From: a bacterium
Lineage (GTDB): Bacteria > Desulfobacterota > GWC2-55-46 > S146-80 > JALXFI01
Reading direction: 5' to 3'
Length of the DNA: 45,475 nucleotides
NCBI GenBank assembly: GCA_027069035.1
Contig: JALXFI010000331.1
Span: 1-45,475 of the forward strand
The notes below the pieces were generated by a model. The model was given only the letters and a program-made list of their open reading frames with translations, was not told the origin of the DNA and did not search any database. Of this stretch, positions 8,312 to 16,378 are shown one piece after another (positions within the stretch are counted from its first letter, which is position 1; every line of letters starts with the position of its first letter). The translations under genes were made by a program, and so were the position numbers.

Positions 8312-9100
8312 TTATATTCTGCCTAATAATTTGTAATATAATAATCCAATATACTCATGCCATGCATATGTTATACTGTTCAGGTTCTCAACCCTGGGTA
8401 AAAAATCAAAAATATCAAAACCTTTATATGAAGATGCTACTTGATAATGAGAAGGGCTTGGCAACACGATGAAACCCTGGTTTTGGAATACGGCAGTCGC
8501 TCTTGGCAGGTGCAGAGCTGAGGTAACAAGAATAATAGGCTTTTCAAGAGACCAACCCAATCTTTTAAACACTTTTTTTGTTTCCACCGCATTCTCATAG
8601 GTGTTTCGAGACCTATCTTCAAGATAATAATTCCTTATAGACCATTGTTTAAAATAAGACTCTGCCACCCCAGCTTCTGATGGAATCTCTTTGGAGACAT
8701 CGCTTATCCCAGTACTGAAGATTATTGGTATTTTCCCATCAAGACTCTGGTATATCTCTACAGCATGATTTAAACGAGATAGCGAATCAAGCCCAAGCTG
8801 TGGAGAACCCCACTTACCTGGTAACGTTATACCTCCTCCCAACACCACGATTGCCTGAGCTTCATGATATTGATGATTGTCCATCTCACTCATCTTGTAG
8901 CTGGTTACTTCGAGAGGATAGAGTATCACATACTTAACTGGTGTCAGGCTTAATAAATAGATAATAACAACCAGAATCCTGACGCCATAGCGATATATAC
9001 GCTTCTGCCTATTCCTTAAAATGAACAAGACCAATAAGCATACCCATAAAAGGCTCCATGGCTTCGAAATAAAGTAGAACAGTTGTTTTAGAAAAAACAT
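8312..9100 (-). CDS. YdcF/ElyC/SanA-family (DUF218) membrane protein
   Basis: This 262-residue protein has two N-terminal membrane segments (about 14-27 and 40-52) followed by a DUF218 domain with AIVVLGGG (84-91), SRNTYENA (164-171) and VTSALHLPRA. ElyC and SanA relatives are linked to cell-envelope integrity and to the lipid-carrier step shared by peptidoglycan and surface polysaccharides; the biochemical activity of the family is poorly defined. It lies between a polymerase-like protein and an aminotransferase, and similar genes recur in exopolysaccharide loci. Confidence 0.8.
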   Translation of the reverse strand: MFFLKQLFYFISKPWSLLWVCLLVLFILRNRQKRIYRYGVRILVVIIYLLSLTPVKYVILYPLEVTSYKMSEMDNHQYHEAQAIVVLGGGITLPGKWGSPQLGLDSLSRLNHAVEIYQSLDGKIPIIFSTGISDVSKEIPSEAGVAESYFKQWSIRNYYLEDRSRNTYENAVETKKVFKRLGWSLEKPIILVTSALHLPRATAVFQNQGFIVLPSPSHYQVASSYKGFDIFDFLPRVENLNSITYAWHEYIGLLYYKLLGRI

Positions 9101-9121
9101 TTAATGGTATCTTAACTCCGC

Positions 9122-10459
9122 CTAAACCTGGAAGCTGGGCCATCTCTGTCTATTGTATCTATATGCCAGGTCACCTATATAGAGAATTAAAGAGACTATA
9201 AAATAAGTACAAACATTTAAGGGTGAGAAGTGGATGAGATTTGCTATTAGGATCAAAGAAAGCATTATACCAAGAAGAAACAGACGCTCATTGCTATCAT
9301 CCTTTTGCAGGTGAGTGTATTTTATAGCCTTACAGCACAATAAAACTACCCTTAAAAATAAAGTGAAAAACAGAAAGAACCCTACTAAGCCAATTAATGA
9401 CAGATAATGTTCAAAAAAATGAAATTCAGTCCCTATTATTGTTGAGGGTGAATATATGCCATATCCAAAAAGTGTATTGATAGGGTTATCAAGGAGCCTC
9501 TGGTGAATCTCTTTAAGGAGCTTAATAAAATGCCTTGCAAGAACTATATGAACGTTACTTGGAGTATCATTAATAGTATCCGACCAAAGTCCAAAGATAA
9601 AGCCAATATGCACCACAAAAAAAGAAAAGAGAAAGAATAATATTAATAAAGATATAATTATAATAAAAGACACCGAGTAATATATCTGTTTCTTAAGGAC
9701 TTTAAGGTGATTATTGCCTATGCTATAGTAAGCAAGGAAGGATATTGCTCCAATCATAAGCAAGATCGATGTCCTTGAAAGCGTTGTGATGATACCAATC
9801 ATCAGTAATCCTATGATATATTTAATCTTTCTTTTTATAGTAAAAATTTTATCTCCTACTACTATAACTATCAACAGTGAACTCAATATTAAAAATCCTC
9901 CCACCGTTCTGTTTAGAAAAATCCCAAGAGGGCGTATAAAAAGAGTAGGATTCTGCATGACACCAACAACATCTTGATAAAGGTAAAAACTCCTATATTT
10001 TGAAGAATAAAGCAGAAGAGCCTGGCTAAAAGACGGCATAAGATTAGTTAGAGCATTTACCATCTCAAAGATTACATAAGCCGCCGCTATTGTACCACCA
10101 ATAACAATTATTTTTAAGAAGTTATAAACACTCCTCGAACCAAAGGCAATTTTCAGAAAAAAATACATTGCTAGGGGGAAAGTTACGGTGTTCATATTTC
10201 TTACAACAGTTGGTATATCGAATTCTGTCATACCTATTGCTATTGTTAGTGAATAAAACACAAAGAATATTATTGACAAATCATATCTATTAAACTTATA
10301 TCTCTTAAGCAATATCGTGAGGATAGTAAGGTACTGAAGTCCAAATATTATACGATAATAAGGTAAATATATTCCTGTAAAAAGCGTTGTCCATATCGTT
10401 ATCTGGGTAGCTAAGAGTCCAAAAAGAAAGGAGAGATTTAACAAAGAGGTTATCTTCAT
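9122..10459 (-). CDS. O-antigen polymerase/ligase-family membrane protein
   Basis: A very hydrophobic 445-residue protein with about ten to twelve predicted membrane segments. The C-terminal part has LFGYGIYSPS and FFEHYLSLIGLVGFFLFF, matching the G-x-G ... H-x-x-L ... G-x-x-G pattern of the Wzy/WaaL family (PF04932). SRTSILLMIG near residue 230 resembles the S/T-R-T/S motif common in these polymerases. It most likely polymerises repeat units or ligates the glycan on the periplasmic face. Overall identity within this family is low, so the call rests on topology and these motifs. Seven bases separate it from the GT2 gene upstream. Confidence 0.72.
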   Translation of the reverse strand: MKITSLLNLSFLFGLLATQITIWTTLFTGIYLPYYRIIFGLQYLTILTILLKRYKFNRYDLSIIFFVFYSLTIAIGMTEFDIPTVVRNMNTVTFPLAMYFFLKIAFGSRSVYNFLKIIVIGGTIAAAYVIFEMVNALTNLMPSFSQALLLYSSKYRSFYLYQDVVGVMQNPTLFIRPLGIFLNRTVGGFLILSSLLIVIVVGDKIFTIKRKIKYIIGLLMIGIITTLSRTSILLMIGAISFLAYYSIGNNHLKVLKKQIYYSVSFIIIISLLILFFLFSFFVVHIGFIFGLWSDTINDTPSNVHIVLARHFIKLLKEIHQRLLDNPINTLFGYGIYSPSTIIGTEFHFFEHYLSLIGLVGFFLFFTLFLRVVLLCCKAIKYTHLQKDDSNERLFLLGIMLSLILIANLIHFSPLNVCTYFIVSLILYIGDLAYRYNRQRWPSFQV

Positions 10460-10466
10460 TTATACC

Positions 10467-11372
10467 TCATAGTTTAATTTGTGCTAAGGATGCAGAGAAT
10501 AGGATCCATGTTTTGAGTGAGAATGGATACCTCTTTAGTGCTCTTGTTAAATATGATCTGGCAGAGATAAAATCTCCACTTTTAAGGAGGCTTCTACCCG
10601 CACCTCTCAGAACAGCCCCTCTTCTTTTGTTGAGCAAAAGTCTATAATAGGTATTCTTATAGGGCCATTGCCTGAAATGGTGATTAATAACATTTGAAAC
10701 ACTCTCTGTATGTCTATCAACACTTCCTGAATTTGACACCTCATGGACCCTCCAGTTACCCAGAACTTCATGGAGATAGGCTATATTACAACTTTTACTG
10801 AGTCTCAACCACAACTCGTAGTCTTCTGCTGTAACAAACCTCTTGTCTTCCGAAAACATACCTGCCGCTAATAATTTACTCTTTTTTACTGTGACGGCAG
10901 ATGTGGAAAGAGAATTGCCCTTAAAGAGCAAGTCTCTATATTTTCTGTAAGGACCATATCTGGCTCTCTTTATAATACTCTTGTCGTCTCCTTGAACAAA
11001 ATATTCGTCATTACATATAAGGTCTATCTCCGGATACATCATATAAAATTCAATGACCTTTTTTAGCTTATCAGCGAACCATAAATCATCTGAATCCAGA
11101 AATGCAATATAATATCCTCTGGACATCTTTATTGCGATATTCCTGGAGGTAGCTATTATCCCTTTATTGGAAAATTTTTTATATATGATTCGCTTATCTT
11201 GATATGCATAGGAATTTACAATCTCCTCTGTCCCATCATCTGAATAATTGTCAATAATTATGAGTTCATAATTATTATAAGTCTGATTTAATACAGACTC
11301 TATAGCCTCACCAACGAACATGGCTTGATTATAAGTGGGCATTACTACTGATACAAGAGGGCCTTTGCTCAT
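10467..11372 (-). CDS. GT2-family glycosyltransferase
   Basis: A 301-residue GT-A fold protein opening VSVVMPTYNQAMFVGEAI, with the nucleotide-binding segment LIIIDNYSDDGT (37-48) and the metal-binding FLDSDDLW (90-97). TAEDYELWLRLS (about 181-192) is the catalytic-base region typical of GT2 enzymes. The C-terminal 60 residues form a helical tail of unknown role. The start overlaps the upstream SDR stop by four bases (ATGA). Confidence 0.87.
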   Translation of the reverse strand: MSKGPLVSVVMPTYNQAMFVGEAIESVLNQTYNNYELIIIDNYSDDGTEEIVNSYAYQDKRIIYKKFSNKGIIATSRNIAIKMSRGYYIAFLDSDDLWFADKLKKVIEFYMMYPEIDLICNDEYFVQGDDKSIIKRARYGPYRKYRDLLFKGNSLSTSAVTVKKSKLLAAGMFSEDKRFVTAEDYELWLRLSKSCNIAYLHEVLGNWRVHEVSNSGSVDRHTESVSNVINHHFRQWPYKNTYYRLLLNKRRGAVLRGAGRSLLKSGDFISARSYLTRALKRYPFSLKTWILFSASLAQIKL

Positions 11373-12346
11373 GATATATTAAACCCTTCACAAATTTCCA
11401 GGGTCTTTAATATCTCTGTTTCCATATCTCCTTTCAGATGAAAACCTGTACTTTTTAATTTCTCAATACTGAAGATGAAGGGATGTTGGGAATTTGATTG
11501 ACTGCTTTCAGTTATGGTAGTAGTTATATCTATTTTCTTTTTATATCTCTTATAGTAAACACTTGCTATTCGCCTTGCCACATCAAGAATACGCATACTA
11601 CATTCACCACCAAGATTATAGATACCGTCTCCCCACCTATCAGGGATGTTGAAAATAAAATGGTATACAGCACTTGCTATGTCATGGAGGGATATAAAAT
11701 CTCGATACTCTACGCCAGATGACCTCAGTATCATCTTCTGCTCAGTAACAGCCTGTTTACACAGATCATTAAAAACAAGCGTCCATCTATTAACAGCGAT
11801 ATCCATAGGATAGCCATATCCATTTGACAATCTAAGTATTAGGGTCTTTATGCCATGATAGTGAGTGAAATAATTGACAAAATCTTCAGCTGCTCTATGA
11901 GTGATAGCATAAGGATGGACAGGTCTCGTAACGGAGTCTTCTGTAATGATGGAGAAAGAGGACTTACCATATACATGGAAGGTGGAGAAATAAATAAATC
12001 TCTTCACATTACTCCTCTTTGCCATATTTAAAAGATTATAGGTACCTTTCGTATTAACTTCCAGAGCAAGTAGAGGGTTAGCTGCAGAATCGATTTCGTT
12101 CAAAGCAGCAAGATGTATGATAACGTCAATATCCTGCACGGATTTAGCTATTGAATCTTCTTCACACACGTCCATTTCGCGAATAATAAACTCTTCACTC
12201 CATTTGGGTAGTCCTTTACTTTTATTCCGTGTGGTCAGGATAATAGTTGCCCCTGGCGCCCTTTCTTTTAAATAAGCTGCTATTCGTCCTCCAAGATAAC
12301 CTAAACCCCCCGTTATTAAAATGTTCTTTAACAATTGACTTTTCAC
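11369..12346 (-). CDS. NAD-dependent epimerase/dehydratase (extended SDR) with variant active site
   Basis: This 325-residue protein has the Rossmann loop ITGGLGYLGG (11-20), the extended-SDR segment HLAALNEIDSA (78-88) and the S/T site FSTFHVYG (120-127). The catalytic motif reads HPYAITHRAAEDF, so Tyr146 is present but the usual Lys four residues later is His150. It is the last gene of the CDP-sugar block (RfbF, RfbG, RmlC-like), where a 4-ketoreductase or epimerase would finish a CDP-6-deoxyhexose; that assignment is contextual. Four-base overlaps join it to both neighbours. Confidence 0.8.
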   Translation of the reverse strand: MKSQLLKNILITGGLGYLGGRIAAYLKERAPGATIILTTRNKSKGLPKWSEEFIIREMDVCEEDSIAKSVQDIDVIIHLAALNEIDSAANPLLALEVNTKGTYNLLNMAKRSNVKRFIYFSTFHVYGKSSFSIITEDSVTRPVHPYAITHRAAEDFVNYFTHYHGIKTLILRLSNGYGYPMDIAVNRWTLVFNDLCKQAVTEQKMILRSSGVEYRDFISLHDIASAVYHFIFNIPDRWGDGIYNLGGECSMRILDVARRIASVYYKRYKKKIDITTTITESSQSNSQHPFIFSIEKLKSTGFHLKGDMETEILKTLEICEGFNIS

Positions 12347-12783
12347 CAGTTATAGGATATACGCCTGTCGTATGGGTCCATCCTTACTACTTCATCTGGA
12401 TCATGGGGAATCGTAGCACAATTAGCCACAATGCTCTCCCTATGTGAAATGCCCTGGAACCCAGTCCATATCAAGGGAGGAATCTTTACAAGAACATAGT
12501 CATCATCGTCTCCTATAAATAGTTCTTGAATCATTCCCTGAGTAGGAGAGCCATCACGGTCATCGTAGAGAACAAGTTTTATCTTTCCTGAAGGCACTGC
12601 AAGGTTAAGGGTCATCTTCTTATGGAGCTTCCACGCCTTTACTACCCCCGGTCTGACGGTAGAAAAATATATCTCGCCAAAACCTTCAAATAATGGTGAA
12701 TCACAACGAAGCATATGCAACACCCTGCCTCGCTCATCCACCCTCTGTTTCAGTGGTTCTACAATTACCCCTTTAATAGACAT
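12343..12783 (-). CDS. RmlC-like cupin, putative CDP-4-keto-6-deoxyhexose epimerase
   Basis: A 146-residue single-domain cupin related to dTDP-4-dehydrorhamnose 3,5-epimerase, shorter than classic RmlC (about 180). It keeps the DERGRV start, the WKLHKKMTLN segment with the likely catalytic His54, and GKIKLVLYDDRDGS on the following strands. The family epimerises the carbons next to the 4-keto group. Because it sits between a CDP-glucose 4,6-dehydratase and an SDR, I infer that it acts on CDP-4-keto-6-deoxyglucose rather than the dTDP form. No rmlA, rmlB or rmlD is visible. Confidence 0.75.
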   Translation of the reverse strand: MSIKGVIVEPLKQRVDERGRVLHMLRCDSPLFEGFGEIYFSTVRPGVVKAWKLHKKMTLNLAVPSGKIKLVLYDDRDGSPTQGMIQELFIGDDDDYVLVKIPPLIWTGFQGISHRESIVANCATIPHDPDEVVRMDPYDRRISYNW

Positions 12784-12799
12784 CTGATATACTCTAAAC

Positions 12800-13972
12800 T
12801 TAGGGTTTTATTTGGGTAAGAAGAGTATCGGCCTGTTTAGCCCATCTCATACCTCTCTTACAGGCAAGAGTCGTATAAAACTCTATCTGGCTAAGTGAAA
12901 AGCTGTACATATCTACTCCACCATCATAAAAAGCTTTATACCATTCAGCAGTCATCTGTAGAGACTCTTCAAAGGAAAGTATTGTATTCCATTTAAGAAG
13001 ATTACGTGCTTTCTCGCAGGATAACATCAACAGCATGTTTTCTCTTTTAACTTCTGCTTCTTCATTATTCCTCCAGCAACCTTCTCCCCAGTAATTGATG
13101 AATGTTTCTACCAGCTCTTTTACAGTATATGTCGTATTTCCATTAGGACCAAAGTTAAAACTTTCTCCATGAAGGAAACTGGATTGAGACAATTTTGCAC
13201 CGAGCCAGAGATAACCACTCAAAGGTTCAAGTACATATTGCCATGGACGTGTTGCCTGGGGATTCCTTATCTCAAGGCTCTCTCCCATTGAGAATGCCCT
13301 AACACAATCAGGCAAAATCCTATGAGGAGACCAGTCTCCACCACCTATAACGTTACCAGCCCTTACTGTTGCCATTCTCGGAGAGTTTTCTTTAAAAAAA
13401 AACGATTTCATGTAAGCATGGAAGGCTATTTCTGCACAAGCTTTAGAAGCACTGTAAGGGTCGTCTCCCCCCAATCTATCGTTCTCTCTATATCCCCACA
13501 ACCATTCAACATTTTGATAACACTTGTCGCTTGTTATGATAACACCTACTTCTACAGACTTTGAGTGACGAATGCACTCAAGCACATTTACTGTCCCCCC
13601 AAGATTTGTGAAGAATGTCTGTTGTGGTGAATCATATGCGTCTCGTGTTATTGCCTGGGCTGCAAGATGAAACACCATATCAGGTGAATACTCGTCAAAC
13701 ACCTTATTTAAGTGTTCAATATCTCTAACATCACCTGTAATATTGGTCATTTTATTCTTCAAGTTTAATATCTCAAAATTCGAAGGTTCTGTAGGGATAC
13801 CAATGGAGTATCCTACAACATTTGCCCCAAGGTTTATGAGCCATACACAAAGCCATGATCCTTTAAAACCAGTATGACCTGTAACAAGAACTGTTTTATC
13901 TTTATATACAGAATTAAAGGACATACTTTTTTGCCAGAATTTAGGCTCTACTACTCTTCCCACACCTTCCAC
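12800..13972 (-). CDS. rfbG: CDP-glucose 4,6-dehydratase
   Basis: A 390-residue extended SDR with VTGHTGFKGSWL (30-41), a hallmark of CDP-glucose 4,6-dehydratase, then HLAAQAITRDAY (102-113), ITSDKCYQN (146-154) and the catalytic DPYSASKACAE with Tyr173 and Lys177. It converts CDP-glucose to CDP-4-keto-6-deoxyglucose. The GTG at 13972 overlaps rfbF by 22 bases; an ATG at 13924 lies past the rfbF stop. I keep the upstream start because the KFWQ segment it encodes matches the usual F-W-Q near the N-terminus of RfbG proteins, although that part then carries a small insertion. Confidence 0.9.
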   Translation of the reverse strand: MEGVGRVVEPKFWQKSMSFNSVYKDKTVLVTGHTGFKGSWLCVWLINLGANVVGYSIGIPTEPSNFEILNLKNKMTNITGDVRDIEHLNKVFDEYSPDMVFHLAAQAITRDAYDSPQQTFFTNLGGTVNVLECIRHSKSVEVGVIITSDKCYQNVEWLWGYRENDRLGGDDPYSASKACAEIAFHAYMKSFFFKENSPRMATVRAGNVIGGGDWSPHRILPDCVRAFSMGESLEIRNPQATRPWQYVLEPLSGYLWLGAKLSQSSFLHGESFNFGPNGNTTYTVKELVETFINYWGEGCWRNNEEAEVKRENMLLMLSCEKARNLLKWNTILSFEESLQMTAEWYKAFYDGGVDMYSFSLSQIEFYTTLACKRGMRWAKQADTLLTQIKP

Positions 13973-14769
13973 GGTGGATTACCCTTCTCCCACAGTTCAG
14001 ATAAGTATCTATAGTCTCTATATGTATCCATACACTGCCAGAAACCTCTATGATGAAAAACCTTTAGCTCTCCATCAGACGCAAGTCTTTCCAATGGTTC
14101 TCTTTCAAATACACAACCATCATCAGCCGAAAGATAATCAAAAAACCTTCTATTAAAGATGAAATATCCTCCGTTTATCGAACTATTATTAATCACCGGC
14201 TTTTCTTTAAAAGAAAGAACCTGATCTTTATTTATTAATAATTCCCCATATCTGGACGGAGGAGTTACACCTGTTATTGTCCCAATCTTGCCGTGACTCT
14301 TATGAAACCTAAGCAGTTTATTGATATTCAAATCTGTTATACCATCTCCATAGGTTAACATAAAGGTATCCCCATCGATAAAACCTTCTATTCTCTTTAT
14401 GCGCGCTCCTGTCATTGCATTCAATCCTGTATCTACAAGGGTAATCTTCCAGCCATATTCAGAATGTCTGGGATGTATATCAATTTTTCGTGTTCCAAGT
14501 TCTATAGTAAAATCATTGGAAAGCATTTCATAATGATAAAAATATTCCTTGATTACATATCCCTTGTAACCAAGACAGAGGATAAAATCTGTAAAGCCAT
14601 AATGTGCATAGATTTTCATTATATGCCATAGAATCGGCATACCACCTATTTCGACCATAGGTTTTGGTTTTATCTCAGTCTCTTCCCTTAATCTTGTTCC
14701 AAAACCACCACAAAGTATAACAACCTTTATACCTGTAGCTTTACCTTTATTTTTACCTTCTAAAGCCAT
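13951..14769 (-). CDS. rfbF: Glucose-1-phosphate cytidylyltransferase
   Basis: A 272-residue nucleotidyltransferase with VVILCGGFGTRLREET (16-31) and KPKPMVEIGGMPILWHIM, diagnostic for RfbF, followed by TYGDGITDLN and GGYFIFNRRF. It makes CDP-glucose from CTP and glucose-1-phosphate, the entry step for CDP-6-deoxyhexoses. The first 13 residues are a short extra N-terminal tail compared with most family members. It heads the four-gene CDP-sugar block and overlaps rfbG. Confidence 0.93.
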   Translation of the reverse strand: MALEGKNKGKATGIKVVILCGGFGTRLREETEIKPKPMVEIGGMPILWHIMKIYAHYGFTDFILCLGYKGYVIKEYFYHYEMLSNDFTIELGTRKIDIHPRHSEYGWKITLVDTGLNAMTGARIKRIEGFIDGDTFMLTYGDGITDLNINKLLRFHKSHGKIGTITGVTPPSRYGELLINKDQVLSFKEKPVINNSSINGGYFIFNRRFFDYLSADDGCVFEREPLERLASDGELKVFHHRGFWQCMDTYRDYRYLSELWEKGNPPWKVWEE

Positions 14770-14790
14770 TCCAGTCCAGTAAACTTTTTA

Positions 14791-16377
14791 TTATAAATTT
14801 AGAAGATCAATTAGTCGTTCTTCAGTTGCCTTTCTAAAAAACATGTCTCTGTAATTCTTTGATAATTCAACTATACGATGGATATTCCTGTCTCTAAAAG
14901 CCATTAGCCTTTCATATGCTCGTATCAATTCATCTGCATCAAAGGCAATATCCCATATTTCACCTTTACCGATATCAGGAAGACAGTTAAATGTTATACC
15001 CCTATCATTACCAATTGAAATGACAGAACATCCCATTGTTGCTGCTTCTAAAATAGCACCACTTGAGCCAGAGGAGATCACCACTTTTGTCCTGTCACAG
15101 AGATGATCCAGCTTCTCTTTTGTTATAACCCATCCATCAGGTATTACAAATCCTGGATTATCAACCAGATGATTTGGATGAAGCTTAATTAATACATTGT
15201 TTTCTTTGCCAATCTGCGATGCTGAAACTACGTTTATAATATTCTTAGAGTCCTCAATATGAATTGTTAAAAGAATCAGAATATTATCTCTTTTTATCAG
15301 TTCTTTGTTATTATAATCTTTCCTAAATAGATAATCATACCTTGGTGATACACCAAGCTTATGTTTAAAATTCTTATCTGCGATTGATAGATATGCCTTT
15401 CCTGAAACCAGTATTTCATCCGGCACTAAATTGTATATTTTTTCATTTTTGATAGGGTATATATGTAACCAGAAGGAGAAGGGTATAAAGAACTGACACC
15501 CATATATATAACAATCTACAGTTGAGTCTCTGATACCCCTGTACAAAAACTTGTCATGGCGGCTATTCTCATACCAGCTTACTACCTTCAGACTTCTCTC
15601 TGATAGTCTATTTAATCTTCTCCCCACCAGATAGCTTACAAAGGCAAGTAACTCATTACCGTCAAGGCTGTTGATCAATTCTCTCTTCAATATCACATCA
15701 AAGGAATCGTCAATCTTAAGCTTAAGCACCTGCAATATTACAATGGGATATAAGAGAATAAAGTGCAGTAATCTAAAATAATCACTGATGGTTAAGAGTT
15801 CATACTCGGTAATAAAGATGTTACTATCCTCTGCAAGCATATTGTATGTACGCCATCTCTTCCTAAACTCATAAATCTTAACGCCTGAAAGGAGAGATAA
15901 TATGACATACTGTTTATTTCTCTTCTCTAAAACATCATACATCTTTCCAAAATATGGATCATAAAATCTATCATTTGGGAAATTCTTTTCAACCATTACA
16001 AAAGTATCTATCACAAAGAGCTCTTTGTCAGGGTCTAAAAGCTTCTTATTTTTTGAAGTGAGATTTAATTTTGATATTCTATAAACGAAGAAGTTTAAAG
16101 TAAATAATATAAAACATACGGACGCCTTGGAATAATATTTTATTAGTTTTTTAAAGAGATTAAACCAGTTGATTTTATAGCTTAATTTAATATTTTTAAA
16201 CAAAATCCTTATAGCATCTTCTATAAAAGCACTGGGAACAGGGTCCCTTGTGGTTACAGGGTTGGCTATAAAATAAATATTCTTACAGCACTTCAACACT
16301 ACCCTGTTCATATATTCATTTATGGCAGAACCAATCTCTTTCTGGACGTTGGTATTTTTAGCTATCTCCCTCCACAT
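14791..16377 (-). CDS. Large GT-B-like surface-carbohydrate transferase, uncharacterised
   Basis: About 528 residues from the ATG at 16377, which follows the upstream stop as TGATATG; a TTG at 16395 is the longer alternative. A hydrophobic stretch occurs near residue 80-100. The C-terminal third has LLTIHIEDSKN, LIKLHPNHLVDNPG and the tail motif SSGSSGAILEAATMGCSVISIG, which resembles the second Rossmann domain of capsule or CDP-glycerol-type GT-B transferases. No acceptor or donor can be named. It follows a GT2-cytidylyltransferase fusion, so it may use the CMP-linked sugar of that module. Similar C-terminal architecture is seen in the proteins at 32217 and 35521. Confidence 0.6.
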   Translation of the reverse strand: MWREIAKNTNVQKEIGSAINEYMNRVVLKCCKNIYFIANPVTTRDPVPSAFIEDAIRILFKNIKLSYKINWFNLFKKLIKYYSKASVCFILFTLNFFVYRISKLNLTSKNKKLLDPDKELFVIDTFVMVEKNFPNDRFYDPYFGKMYDVLEKRNKQYVILSLLSGVKIYEFRKRWRTYNMLAEDSNIFITEYELLTISDYFRLLHFILLYPIVILQVLKLKIDDSFDVILKRELINSLDGNELLAFVSYLVGRRLNRLSERSLKVVSWYENSRHDKFLYRGIRDSTVDCYIYGCQFFIPFSFWLHIYPIKNEKIYNLVPDEILVSGKAYLSIADKNFKHKLGVSPRYDYLFRKDYNNKELIKRDNILILLTIHIEDSKNIINVVSASQIGKENNVLIKLHPNHLVDNPGFVIPDGWVITKEKLDHLCDRTKVVISSGSSGAILEAATMGCSVISIGNDRGITFNCLPDIGKGEIWDIAFDADELIRAYERLMAFRDRNIHRIVELSKNYRDMFFRKATEERLIDLLNL

Positions 16378-16378
16378 A

